Shown: piece after piece, positions 51,141 to 63,714 of the stretch
How positions within the stretch are numbered: the stretch's first letter is position 1
Layout of the letters: each line of letters begins with the position of its first letter
Source of the DNA: Lepidodermella squamata
Taxonomy: Eukaryota; Gastrotricha
Reading direction: 5' to 3'
Length of the DNA stretch: 64,000 bases
Assembly: GCA_047495785.1 (NCBI GenBank)
Contig: JBLDXI010000042.1
Span: forward strand, 3,658,001-3,722,000
Notes under the pieces: generated by a model
Told to the model about the DNA's origin: nothing
What the model saw: the letters and a program-made list of their open reading frames with translations, nothing else
Database searches by the model: none
Position numbers and translations under genes: made by a program

Positions 51141-53690
51141 AATAATCGTTCAAATCATACAAATAAACTAGCAAATAGAAAATAAGCTAGCTGCGAGAGG
51201 CTTCATGTTCTTTTGTTGTTTAGAAAGTTATAAAGCTAAAAGAAACAGCTTGAACTTTATCAATGGCAAGCAAAAGACAGCTAGAAGAAGAAGCCGACCG
51301 CATCCGCATTGCCTTAGCGCAATCAGCATACGGACAAATAAAACCAGAAAATATAAACTATTCACGTATCTGTTACTCGAGTTACTCAAACTACAGGTTT
51401 GATATAACTCTGTCACGGGAACAAGGATTCACGCTTTTTGGTAACTGAAGAAAGTAGAAGAAATAAAGCTTCGAGAAGAACCCGGTTTTATTGAGTTAGC
51501 GATCTGGGTATTTACAGTGTTAACGGAAGCCCGCATATATTGGTGGCAGGCGGTATTCTCGAAAATAAGTCAGTACTTGGTTCTTGAGCTATCTCACACG
51601 GAGGCATGACAGCAGACATCACGGTAGCCAAATACATTTCACACACCGAGATTATCTCGGACGAAACGCTTGAAAATGTTGATGGGACTTGGGGGGAATT
51701 TGAGGCTTGGGCAGTCGCAGCCGGGGCTAAGGACTCAGTAATTAACGAGTATAAATCCGCAGTTGCGAGGGCTATAGCTATTCTGCGACGGCTGAGTTTA
51801 AGGCGGCAGATATGAACGCGGAGCAGAAAGCGGCGGCCAAGGCCATTGAAGGGGCTTTGGGGCTCTTGCCTGCATAATTGTCCTCGAGCAGGTTGAGGGA
51901 CATTTGGAAGGCAAGAATAACGACGCCCGATACTCTGCAACCAGCCAAGTCGTGGCTGCTTGCTATCTCCGTAGGACTTGACATTAAAGAAACTTAATTT
52001 CATGGTTGAACTGCTACCTTGTGCATGCGCCATTTTGCTAAATAGTGATTCAGGTAAGACTCGGTATGACAGTCGGACGTGATAAGAAAGCCAGACAACA
52101 CGTTGCGAAGACGAGGCGATTTCGAGAGGCAGCAAACCGGCCAGTCAATAATCCAAAATTAGTCATTCTCTGGACGGGTTGATGACGAAGAATCACCCGT
52201 GGAGACTCGCATCGTAACAACACCGCACAATTACGGATTGCTGAAAAAGGAGAGCAGTCTTAGTTTGAGTAAGCCGGGAAATGCTCGGTCTTACCGGGCT
52301 GAAGGATAGGTGATCGCCGATGAGGGTGCCTGGTTAGCGGCAGAGGCAGCTGCACTATCGGTAGCCGAGCGGGAAGCGAGCAAATAAGGCTTCCAGAGGC
52401 GAAGTTCATCACTGGATAGCAAACCAATGGTCAGCAAAGCAAACGCATACAGTGACTGCGGCGGCAATCGGAAGGTGCTAGCAAAAGGCCAGCTATAGCC
52501 CCTCTAGGGTTGTTACATTTTCAATGTTGCGCGCTTTTGTTAGCTAATACATTGTTGTCAGGCGTTGTATTACGTGATGTCGCGCCGGCCAGGGAGGCAG
52601 TAGCCACAGCTCTCACTTCGAAATTACAGGAGTAATTTGTTATTGAGAGGGATGCTGTAACCCATAGGTAGTCTGAGCGGTAGCGTGAGCAGTACTAGCT
52701 TGATTGGTCCCAGATGTGACACTGCGGAAAGCTATGTTCACCGGAGACTGTCACTTTGCATGTCGCGCCAACTACCGACGCTGCAGGTCGGACGGCACGC
52801 CAAACTGCCAAACAACTAAACGCGTAGCGAATATGCGCGCCTACGCACCGCATTCATAGATACGCGGCAGAAATTAGCGCATGCGCGCGCTCGTCAGAAA
52901 CAATCAGGGTACAAGATCGTTGCTTGTACGTGTCAGATCGTTGCTACAATCAGGGTAGCAAAAACAGCGAACCCTTCCAAGAAAGCGAGTTGGTATGGCT
53001 ACATAATCCCGTGGCAAAGAAAGGGCAGTCAGCTAAGTTTCACTGCGCGTGGAGCGGACCATACACACCGTTGTGGCGCACCATGTTGTGGCGCATACGG
53101 TTGTTCCAAGCAAAAAGTAGTCCATCTGTAGCGCTAGCATATTTGGCGCGACACCAGAGCCGCACGTAGTCGAACCCGTCTACTGGAGCCAAGTGACCAC
53201 CGACGAAGTCGCGTACCCTTCAGGCCATACGTCTCTGACATCGTTGGAGGACGATAGCAACCAATGGCCGGAGCTTATAACGACTTGGAGCGAGCACTCC
53301 GGGATCGATGGTGGTACGAGCTTGAAGCGGAGTCCCGTAGCAACGTAATCGAGACGAGGCTGTGGAATCCCGCACCGCCGCAGCCAGCAGAGCCAATACC
53401 ACTCGATAAGCTTGAGGAAGAACGCCATTCGGGGTGCCCGTGGCAGCAGTCGGACAGAAAAATAGATATTGATGAGACAGAGAATCTTAGATTTTGTATA
53501 GGTAGTCGTTGGCGTAATCATGCAAGTCAGAAACTTGTCCTCTAAGAAGAGCAAAGAGCAGAACCCAGTTCCAATAAGATTGAACGTGCCAGCTCGGTTC
53601 TTGCCCTTAATTTCCTCGCGTGAGCAGGGCATGTGGAAGTAAACCTCGACAGCACAGTCAAATTTGAGATCCGACACCTCATTATTACAT
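51141..53690 (+). mobile_element. Decayed Ty3/gypsy-like LTR retrotransposon
   Basis: Around 52960-53060 the frame ESELVWLHNPVAKKGQSAKF followed by W-S-G-P-Y-T matches the GPY/F module at the C-terminus of Ty3/gypsy integrases. Upstream at 51600-51980 are broken helical frames (FEAWAVAAGAKDSVINEYKS; then in another frame FKAADMNAEQKAAAKAIEGA and LRDIWKARITTPDTLQPAK) that could be remnants of gag. Between them, no reverse transcriptase or protease motif was recognised, and stops and frame changes are frequent. Downstream frames to about 53690 are also broken. Long terminal repeats were not identified by eye, so the limits are approximate. Confidence 0.5.
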
Positions 53691-56600
53691 TAAACCCGCC
53701 TAGAACTCTGTTCCTGCCAGACTGATCAATTCCCGCTTACTTTGTTCTAAAGATATGTTACATATTATTACGGGTAGTAATTTTCAATTCTCCGCCCTCT
53801 ACTTCTATGCAACATGGTATGGGACTTCTAATGCCCGAAGATAAAAAAAGAACATCAGCATGGCGCCATTCATTTCGCTCGAGCTGCGATCATGTCCCCG
53901 AATAGCCAATCGACATCATTAATTGCCCCTACAAAAGATATTGATTATTGATTATTGATTATTAAATATTATGAAATCATGAACCTTCTCGATGCTAAAA
54001 TGATCTTGCCTTTTTCTTGCTTTGGTCGTGGTATCATTCGTGCAGCAATGACGACGTAGGATTTAATTTGCACTAAAAATAAGAAGCCAATTTCAAGTTG
54101 AACGAAAGGACAAGGTTGTCGGAATATTTGTTAGATGCTATAAGCTATAAAGCGTTGGGCTAGGCTAAGAACTAAGGAGTAACTGTGCAGGAGTATCTTT
54201 AGTAAAATTATATGACCGGTTATTGAAACTTAAAGTCAATGCCCTGGACTGGTGTTGTATTGCAATTGCAAAGTAACAACTTATTCATGTAACAAAGGAA
54301 TGATAAAAACATACTGGCCCATCGCTCATACCGATGGGTGCATTCCTCTCGCAGAGTTCTGGTTATTTTCAATCCGCATCACTCGAACGATTTGCAGCGT
54401 GTCTGTAATATCGAATTAACACATCTGGGTTAATTACATATCGGTGGACCCATGCATTGCATGTTATTCTTTTTCCGCTTCTGCGGTCTCGCTATATTTC
54501 TGCCAGCAACCGTGGTGTAAACCGTTGTGTTCCGCGGTAGTCATTTATATGGCTCGCGTATATGTCAAAATTGGTTTTGCTTTAATCACTGAACCAAATT
54601 TGTTATTACTGTTCCGATATCCCATCTTGAAGCACCATCTTGGCGGCTAAAATAATTTCCGCGGAAACAATTCATCCAGGCCGTTTTTATTTTCTATGCA
54701 TTTGGAAGATGAAATGGAAATAAAACAAAGGTTAATGAAAAGTGCGTATGCCGGATGAAAAGATCGGATTAAGCTATCCAAACGGTACAACAACCAAATT
54801 TTGGCGTTAAATGAAAATATGTACTTGGGTAATCAAAGAATAGCACGTCAAAGCGAAATGCACGATCAGGTCGATGAATTTCTGATTTAAGACTTAAGGA
54901 AAGGACTCGAGGAGCATTTTTAAAGACTTGAATTCAACGGAAAAGAGTAGTATATTTTCCAGATTCAAGTTCAAAAAATGCGGCAAGTCTTCAATATAAG
55001 GCCATAAAATCGAATACTCATCGATTATCGCTCAATTCGTGCAGTGACTATCGGTATTTCAACGATCCGCAGATCATTAAGTCGAAAGCCTTTGAAAATC
55101 GAGAATTCGAGAAATCGATAACTCTATTGGCTAGAATAATGCCTATTTGGACATTGATGACTGCATAGTCAAAAATAGAGCTTTTTTAATTGTGAATTTT
55201 GCATAAATCAAAATTAGTTTTATCTGAAACTTTCCCAACATTTTAAATTCTTTAGATTCGTGAGATTTTATTAGTATTTCATTCTTGGATAACAAGTAAT
55301 ATCTTCAGCGAAAATGCAGTTTCAAGTATCAGCTGCTTTATTGCACCGCCAATTTCAGGGGATTTTGAATGGAAAATTTACTCCGATTTGCTTAGATTTT
55401 ACTTCAGAATTTTATATAGCTTGGTTATTTACGGCCTCCTTTGATCAATTGAACAATATACTTCAGTGCTGCGCCCAACTATTGCTATCCCTGCTTTTTG
55501 CGTGAATATAAATGATACAATCAATTTGGCATTCAAGCCCTCCAAGGATCTTATAGGAAATTAGCTATTCCCTATGCTAAATAAACTCATTAATTAGTCA
55601 CCCAGGATTTTCTCATTCGCAATAATAGAAAAAATAGGGCACGAATTTCGCTCATCATCAGAAAACTGGGCATTTCTTCTTCTGCGGCATTTTTCATCAT
55701 AGTATGACATAAAAGAGAGATGACCAGCCACGTGAATCAATCGATAATTAGGTCGAAAATTCTGAAAAATTGGTCAAATCCCCATTTTCACTTGTCATCA
55801 CCAGATTTGTCGCCATACCTGTGCGCGTTTGTTGTGTGCGCCGGCGCCGCTTTTTCGGTCAATATACATAACACGAAATATTGCAGCAACACGGCAGTGC
55901 CTACCACAGACTATATCACATGCCGTGGCAAAACAGCAACCCACCTGCGTGTTGCTCTATATTGATTTTGCCCCGCCAGCGCCGCGCGCCGCTCTACACA
56001 CGATACTTCCTCCACCCAAGTGAGCGCGTAGTATTTCGCAGTTTGCCCGCCGCCTTAATAAGCTACAGAAGCTTATGCGCACAGACATGATGATGTCCAG
56101 TGATGAGTGGTCTCATACTTCCGCTCTTCCCCGTATAATCAGTGTCACATTAGCGTCTGGTGGGGATGAATACCGCCATTAGTTTATATCATTGACCGCA
56201 AACTTGTTCCGGGTCTGTGGCACTGAGAAGTTTGCACTTGATTAGGGGATTAGTTTTGCCTTATTCGGACAATCGAGATCTGAATAAGGTCATCGATTCC
56301 TATACTTTTGCTAACTTTCATTTTATTATCGGACAGAATTATAGAAACCACTGTCGCCTTAAACCTTGGTTGATGATAATGCGGATTAGTACCTTTATTA
56401 TTTATTCATCCTAGGACGCACGTTATTATTCACCTTGCGCATATCACTCATTTTTAGTTAATTTTTTTAATAACTATTTTATTTAAAGTAACGAAGGCTA
56501 ACTTGGAAGAAAAAGGGATATGGTGAAATCATTACAAAATTATTGAATTCTGTACCGAATTATCCACATCCCCGATTTTAAGACCCAGCCTTCAACCCAA

Positions 56601-57665
56601 ACCTAACCCAAACCTAATCCTAACCCTAACCCTAACCTAACCATAACCAGCTAAATGACGAGTAAAATGGTTACGTATTAAATAAAATGAAATTTGGTAC
56701 CGGCGTAAGATTTTCCCTATAAAAAACAGTGTTTACGAGTTCAGAAAAAGCCATTTGTTAAAATTTGTTAAACATTTGATATCCTTAGAGCACGAGGGGT
56801 GCCGATTTCCGATGATTGTAAAAAATTTGGGAATTTTCGCATTTTACCTCGATTTAAAAAAAAAACAATTAGCGAATGTACCACAAGAGCTCTTATTTTA
56901 ATGAACCCCAGTTTTTCTGTTTTAAATAATCAGAAAAAATATTAAATTTGTTTGAAATTTTCAGGACACATAGGGGTGCCTTTTTTCAAGCTTTGCAATT
57001 TTTAAATTTTACCTAATATTCACCTTCAAGTTTTCCCAGAAAATGTAGTGTCCCAAGGAATCCCAAGACGGCGCTTAGAGATAAATTGCTTGATTAATTT
57101 GTGAAAATCAGGTAAAAGTCAGGTTGAAAATCACATTTCACATTTCACAATGCTTTGTATTGCTTAGTTGTAGATGTTAACAGAAGTTTAGCCCGGGGAA
57201 ACTTACCTATGGACGGCTGAAAACGCCCCCTTTTTAACACGTTCAAGGTTAAATAATAAATTTGAAAAGGCGCAAATTTCGCAAATTTAACCACCTTATT
57301 GTCTTTTTTGTCTCATGCCGTTCCCTCAATTCGGACCAGAGAATTTGCTCTATCCGTATTATGGCCTTCCGGTTTGGACGAAGATTACGGAGAAGCGTGT
57401 CATTTGACTGATATAAATCCCGTGCGCACATGCGGCACGCGCCAATACGCCAGTTGTGACCTAGGCCACGCCTGAAAAACCACAAACACATTTGAATTTT
57501 CAATTGCACAATTTTTCAAAAATTTACATTTTTCATAAATTATTTAGCATTTTTGTCTCGATCGATTTCTATTTTAAACCCAACCCTACTCGAAAATTTG
57601 TCTATTTTAGCCTGAATCATTTTACCCTTTTAATCGTTATTTTTAGGTTTTTTTTATGAGCGACG
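53691..57665. other. Gene-free stretch, about 4 kb
   Basis: Holds a short GATTATT repeat (53941-53963), telomere-like CCTAACCCTAACC units at 56594-56646, and many ordinary AT-rich bases. A conserved-looking mini-frame starts at 57315 (MPFPQFGPENLLYPYYGLPV, then WTKITEKRVI and stop). A minus frame at 57249-57509 is basic and uncertain. No accepted gene. Confidence 0.35.
56594..56646. repeat. Interstitial telomere-like repeats (CCTAAC-type)
   Basis: CCTAACCCAAACCTAATCCT followed by AACCCTAACCCTAACCTAACC. This is the complement of TTAGGG, imperfect and short. A second block on the opposite orientation is at 61187-61213. Both lie inside gene-bearing DNA, so they are interstitial. Confidence 0.65.
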
Positions 57666-59899
57666 ATGGCTAAATTACCGACCTGGTACAATCAGTGCGA
57701 GAATTTGCGCATCGTCGACGGCCTCAATGAGACTTGGAACCCTATCCAAGCATCGCTCGACATTGCACACGGCACCTACCTCACGCTGAAATGCTACGGC
57801 CAAGTTCGAGCGAAAACAGGCAAAAGCTTCGTATCGTCATGGGTCGATGACTTTCCTAACGATGTTCGATACTTCTGGTCATTCAGCATGGTAGATGCGC
57901 AAGTCATTTTCGCCCTAACAGTTATTTGGACCCTGGCACGGATGTACCTCGTTAAAAGCGTTTTTGAGGTTAATTTAAATATTTTTTTTTAAATTTTAAA
58001 AAAATTTCAAATTCTTCAAATCGTTCAAATTATTATTTTCAATATTTTCAAAACAGTTTTTAAAATTTTAAAATTTCTGAATATTTGTTGAATATTTTTC
58101 AAATTTTTCAAATTTTTTAGCGCTTTGCGAGGAACACTGGCGTTATGGAGCATAACATAGCGAAATTTGGCGAATCGATGTGGAAATTTGTCGCTTACGG
58201 ATTTATGTGGACAGCGGCTGTTTACGTGACGTTTTTCCGCGGCTACGACTACTTCGAACGCCCGCTTCAACTATGGCGAGACCACGTGCCGAATTCGAAC
58301 CCGTTAGACCTCAGCATTATCTACGCCATCGAAACCAGTTTCTACGTCCACTCAATCTACGCAACGCTGTACATGGACGCGTGGCGCAAGGATAGTATAG
58401 TAATGATGGTTCATCATTTAGTCACCTTGTCGCTTATTGTCGTGTCGTACGCTGTTGGTTTCCTCAAAATTGGCGTCATCATTTTCGTCCTCGATGATAT
58501 CAGTGATGTTGTACTTGAATCGGGCAAGTGCGCGACTTATATGCGGCATCGCAAGTGCGGATTTTCGCGGTTTTACGACGCGCTTTCCAACGTCATGGGT
58601 GTGATATTCGCCGTGCAATGGTAAGCGTAAAAGCTTCAATTTAATTTTGACCATAATTCAAGTTAATTTTCGAAATTTATTTCCCTAATTTTGATTCAAA
58701 CTTCATCGTTCCGAAGTAGGATTTTTTGGGAGAAAAAATCGACGAGCCGACAAAATGCTGAATTTTTTTTTAATTATTTTTGCCTCGGAAATTGATCTCA
58801 GACTTCGGCAGATACCTCGGAAATTCATAGTAAAATATTAGAATCCTCAATCAAGGTTTGAACCCTTATCAGGATCCTCAATGAGTTATTAAATAGTTAG
58901 TTAGGATAAATTGGCTCCTTAATTAATTGGGATCCTCAAGTTTTTAGGAAAATGTTTTAATTTTTTTCAGAATAGCTTTCAGCCCAGCTTAAACGGAACC
59001 GATTATTTTCAAACTTTAGGGTTCCAGCTTACAATTTTGCCAATTTTAACGTTTTCCTTAGAATCTTGCCTAACTGATAGGTCGTCGAACAAAAATTTCA
59101 CCGTATGATTTAGCCATTTGCGAATTGAGCAAAGTTTTCCTACAATGTCAGCAATTTGCATAAAACTAATTGAAAAAATCCCTTTATTACACACTGATTA
59201 GAAAAAATTCGATAACTTTCGGGGTTTTGAAATGTTTTTATATATAATATCCAACATAGCATTTGGACATTTCCAAAAAATGGCCCAATGATTTTTGCGC
59301 TATGATTGGTTTTGAGTTCAATCTCTAGGACTGATATCGATTTCCAGTATTGATTTAACAAATCAGTAATTTTCCTGAAAGCAGCATTATAGGACGGCAA
59401 CAATTACTGGCCATAAATAACAGATAACTGAAATATAAAATCCCATATTTTTAGGGTACAGGGTGCATCATTATCGACCACGAAAGGATAAAATCGTAAA
59501 TATCGAAAAAATTGCTAAATTTATTGCGGTGATCTCAATTTTGGTATTGCTCCATTTTATCGGTTTTTCACAAAAAATTTTTCGTATTTTAGGGCGGTTC
59601 TTCGGCTAATCATGCATACCACTAAAGTATGGCGGTCAGCGTCAATAGGAGTCTGGGTATCCTGCCCGGCTCTACCCGTGCCATTCCACATATTTTTCAT
59701 CACATTCCTCGGCAGTCTCTTCCTATTCTACGCGTACTGGTTCGTGTTCATCGCCATGTTCGTCGTGCGAATTCTCAGCGGCACCCAGGGCTCGGCTGAG
59801 GACCCGCGAGAGGACGAGGACAAAAATCGGCTGAAACCCCGTGACGACGGCACCCCGCTCGCTAAAAGGCCTGCTCAGTACAACGCGAAAGAAGAGTGA
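57666..59899 (+). CDS. Ceramide synthase, CERS1/LAG1-like
   Basis: Exons 57666-57968, 58121-58620 and 59593-59899 join in phase to 369 residues. Six to seven hydrophobic segments make up a TLC domain. The middle has SFYVHSIYATLYMDAWRKDS, then MMVHHLVTLSLIVVSYAVGF with the two active-site His (199-200), and VLDDISDVVLESGKCA with D227 and D230 of the Lag1 motif; the residue before D227, His in CERS1-type LHDISD, is Asp here. Exon 3 gives VLRLIMHTTKVWRS and FLFYAYWFVFIAMFVVRILS, as in CERS1 C-termini. There is no homeodomain, as in CERS1. Reaction: N-acylation of a sphingoid base with fatty acyl-CoA in the ER. The C-terminal tail is acidic and charged. The 972-base second intron could hide a further exon. 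Confidence 0.8.
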
Positions 59900-60747
59900 T
59901 AGGAACGCTAAAAATCCACGACTGCTGCTGTATCTACCTTACATCATGATAAATAGGCCTCTATCGTTTTAATTTATAAAGTTTTATTATTTCAAATTTT
60001 TGGAACCTTCAAAGTGTTTTATATTATACTGATATTGTCAACGGGCGAGATGAGAATGTTCTATATTGAGTGAGCGAGGATTGCAACTCAATTTTTTCTC
60101 TGTGCTGTCGAAACAGTTATCGGTTCCTAAATCATCTGTTTTTTGCTGAATGAATTTCCTATCTGGACGGACATTTCAATGTTTTGATGAGGCTTCGAAT
60201 GATTTTATCATTATTGCACGTATTCTTGGTCTTATTAAACTAATTTATAAAATTTATCTGGAGTAAACTCGCTGTTCAATCTATGACTGAGATAATCTAC
60301 AGGACATTTCAATAATGGCAAAACGTGAAAGTCAAATAAAACTGCTCCCATTTTTAATCAGGTCTTCATTGTCTTAGAAAAAGGGGACCTGTAACACCTT
60401 GCATAGCTCCGGAGCGGTATAATGAGGCTTTTGATATAACGCCCGACTTGGGCAGCTTTTCCGCACGCATCTTGATTATCGATTATCGATTATTGGTTTG
60501 AGCGAATCAATCAATAAATAGGCGCAGTGGTGCTGTAAAGAACCTTTTGGACCTTTCATGCTTTTTGGTGAAACTATATTCATCACGAGGGCAAGAATGC
60601 TTCAAGACTGAAAAATTTCGCGATATTATCGAAGCCTATACAGGAAATCGATTTATCAAATATCGATAGTTTCCGATGCCTTCATGAGTTAGGCCCTAGC
60701 TGAAAAATTAGGGCTTTGTTAATCAGCGGTAATTAGGGCAGACCGTC

Positions 60748-60905
60748 ATAACAGCAAATTCCCAAAACAGCAAACGAGACAAAACAGCAACTTTTTCAAC
60801 TTGCGACATAACAGCAGATGCACGATGCATCATTTGCATTGAAAGTTTTCGCTGTTTTGTCGCGAAATAAAAAAATTGCTGTTGCATTCGCTGTTTCGCG
60901 ATGTT
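60748..60905. repeat. ACAGCAA-rich foldback sequence
   Basis: The left arm has GACAAAACAGCAACTTTTTC and TAACAGCAAATTCCC; the right arm is its approximate complement (AAAGTTTTCGCTGTTTTGTC, then TTGCTGTTGCATTCGCTG). The central ATGCACGATGCATCATTTGC lies between them. Arms are imperfect and repeat-like; possibly a MITE or decayed palindrome. Confidence 0.5.
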
Positions 60906-61186
60906 GCCGGATTAGATCCTCAGAGGGATCTTAGAGAGGAACTTTTCTGTTAGTCCGACTGTTTCCTATAGAAATTATTTTCTGTGTCAGCGGATAGGAA
61001 ACCAAGGACTGGAGCGAAGTGACATAAATTTGAACCCATGAAGGCGAAAGAATTCCATGAAAAAATGCAGGTAAATCTTGATTTTTGGTCAATTCGTCGA
61101 ATAATTTATTAGTCAACTTTTCAGTTTTCCGATTAATTTTTTACTGGTTGGCTGCTCGTGCATATATATTTTGGATTTTAGGCTTT

Positions 61187-61213
61187 AGGGTTAGGGTTAA
61201 GGTTAGGGTTGGT
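61187..61213. repeat. Interstitial telomere-like repeats (TTAGGG-type)
   Basis: TTAGGGTTAAGGTTAGGGTTGG, four imperfect units. Opposite orientation to 56594-56646. Confidence 0.6.
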
Positions 61214-63714
61214 TTGGAAGTCTGAATATACCAACCAATACAGTATATTTTAATTTCTTCAATTCCACCTTATTCGTTTCATTCCTTACTAAGAATGTCA
61301 ATCAATCTAAAAACACAATTAGAATCAATCAAAAAATTAAAATTAAGACCGAAAAATTTCGCAAAATCACCGAAATTCCCGAAAAATACGGCATTTTCTA
61401 TTCAAACAGCCGATTTCGGGCTTCCTAATAAATTTCACTATGGCGGCGGTCAAAAGCTCATAAATTGTCCATTCTTTGCATAAGTAATAATTTTCAAATG
61501 TCACCGCATATTTTTTCTAATTTAACCTCAGATTTTTAATGAGAATTAGCATCAAGCGCTCGCCGAATGAGTGCGCTTTTTAGCAACAAGCGCTTTTGTA
61601 CCGCGTCCAGCAAATAAGTGTCCGCATAGGTAAAACACAGAGAATTACATATTCCTAGTTCCAGTATCAAGTATAAGATGTTAAAAACTTCCTCAACTAC
61701 GCATTTTTGTGCATTTTCAGGTGCCGCTTTTATGGCGCTTTGTTGCCATTGTTTTTCGCTCATTTTCATTCATTACTTTATAGATGTTGCGTGGTATATA
61801 ACCAATTCACAGAGACCAGTATAGTACAACGCTTTGTTTACCTAAAAATGCTAGTTTTCACGGACGGCTGGCTGGAATTGTTTGGCCATCATAAGGCTAC
61901 TGTACAGAGTGGATTTGTGCTGCTGCTGCAGGGTCACAGGTCTTATATTATTATCTTAGAATGGAACCGGCATTTTACGCCGAAAAAATTTCATCCACGA
62001 TTTTTATTGTTTTAATGATAAATTTATGAGCGTAGGTAGAATTTGGACTTTGGACTAAAAATTTCACTAATAAACTTTTTTCTGAATTAATTTCCTTAGG
62101 ATGCGAAACTGCCTTAATCAACAAATTAAATCCAAGTTTTATGTATAGCATCAAATAGCCGTAATTAGATGCCCCGCCTCGGAAATTTGAGAGGCCGCGG
62201 CCGGCAAGGTGGGTGACCTAACTATCCACCTTATTATTATTATTATCTAGACACGCTCCCTCGATCGATGATGTGTGATGCTTGCTTGTCAACTTTTGTT
62301 TCAAAACGCGTGACGTGTGATTTTTGTTTACGCGCGCGCGCACGTGAAATTGCTTCGTTTGTCTACGCTCTAATTCACACGAGCAGCCATTATTGCAACT
62401 TGAAATAATCTCGGCTCGGTGTGCTTGTAGCCATATCGCTTATAGTACTTCTGGTATTCGTTAGTCCATCATTAACTGGGTTAGAAAAGTGGCAGATAAA
62501 AGAATCATCCGGCCTCTTAATCTTGGCCTAATCGTTATCGTGTGTGCGAATAGTAAAAATTGCATACGAGTACTACTATAAAATAGTGTAAAAGATTTAC
62601 TGAATAACGTTCACTCCGATCTTTTTCGTTCATTAAATAGGTTAAACTTATAAGGCTAAAACCACGTTTTTCCTAAACATCTCGACAGGCCCTTTCTGCT
62701 GGTTTTTGATGTATCTCAGCTGTCGATAGAATTTCCCAACATAATTTCAAATAAATTATGGAAATAGGAAAAATAAGGCCCTAGTCATCTCCAATGAGAC
62801 ATTTCAGTAGATTTCACAAAGTAGCAATTTTGAAATTTTTGAAAAATTAGCATTACTTTTAATTAGAATAAATAGTTGACTATTTTATTTTATTTTATTG
62901 GGGTTGAAAATTAAAAAAGGGTCTTCCTTTTACCGGAACCTAATTTACGGTAAGCGGAACCAAATTTTTGAATTTTCTAGTGGCCTGAAATAACTTTACG
63001 GATATTTCTTGCGGGTCAAGATCTTGCGGGTAAAATCAGCGTCACATTTTCTACAAGATCGAGTGTTCAATGCAGAACTCATGTTTCGCCTCGAATGCGT
63101 AGAATTATTCAAAAAATGACCCATAGCATACTTGGGTTCCGCAAAATGCAAATTTAGCTCCGCTACAGAATATTTGGTTCCGCTCTAAGATATTTCGTAT
63201 AATTTCCAAAAATTTGAATTTAGGATCAATTCCAACTTATTTTAATTGGTTGACGACGATCCCAATTTTAGGAGGTCCGGGATAAAAATAGATTTTTCCA
63301 ATATTTAATGGCTATCACGTTTTTGGAATTTCTCAAAATTTCACCATTGATAAAACAATATTGAGAAAAATTGCGAAATAATTTCAGTTCCAACCGACAT
63401 CACCTCGGAAACCGCTTACCCGCGTTACCCGCGAAATTAGCCGGGATTTAATTGTATAAATATTTTGCGAGTTCAAAGATAATTCTGAGTCCAAAAAGTT
63501 GTATGCGCCTAAATTTCAATTTTAATTGGAAAAATCTTGTTTTAATAATTTTTCAGTAATAAGGCTTATAAGGCTTATTGTCGATGTCCAAATAGTTTCA
63601 GTTGGACTCAAGACCTAACATGCGTGATAAGCGTCCGAATTTCAGCAGAAATTTTAAGCTTTATCGTTTTATTTAAAATTTTTACTTCGCGATTTAGGAT
63701 TATTTTTGATAATC

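Larger units (their letters stand above)
59900..63714. other. Gene-free stretch between ceramide synthase genes
   Basis: Contains an ACAGCAA-rich foldback at 60748-60905, telomere-like TTAGGGTTAAGGTTAGGGTT at 61187-61213, a CG-rich patch at 62328-62348 and a TTATTA run at 62230-62248. No gene is supported; frames at 61295-61483 and 61707-62015 show no domain. Confidence 0.35.

Noticed and set aside
51512-52135. 207-residue minus-strand frame
   Set aside because: Antisense to broken gag-like plus-strand frames of the retroelement; composition is Ser/Arg-rich without pattern.
57249-57509. Basic 86-residue minus frame
   Set aside because: No homologue recognised; lies where a plus-strand mini-frame also exists, and neither has splice support.
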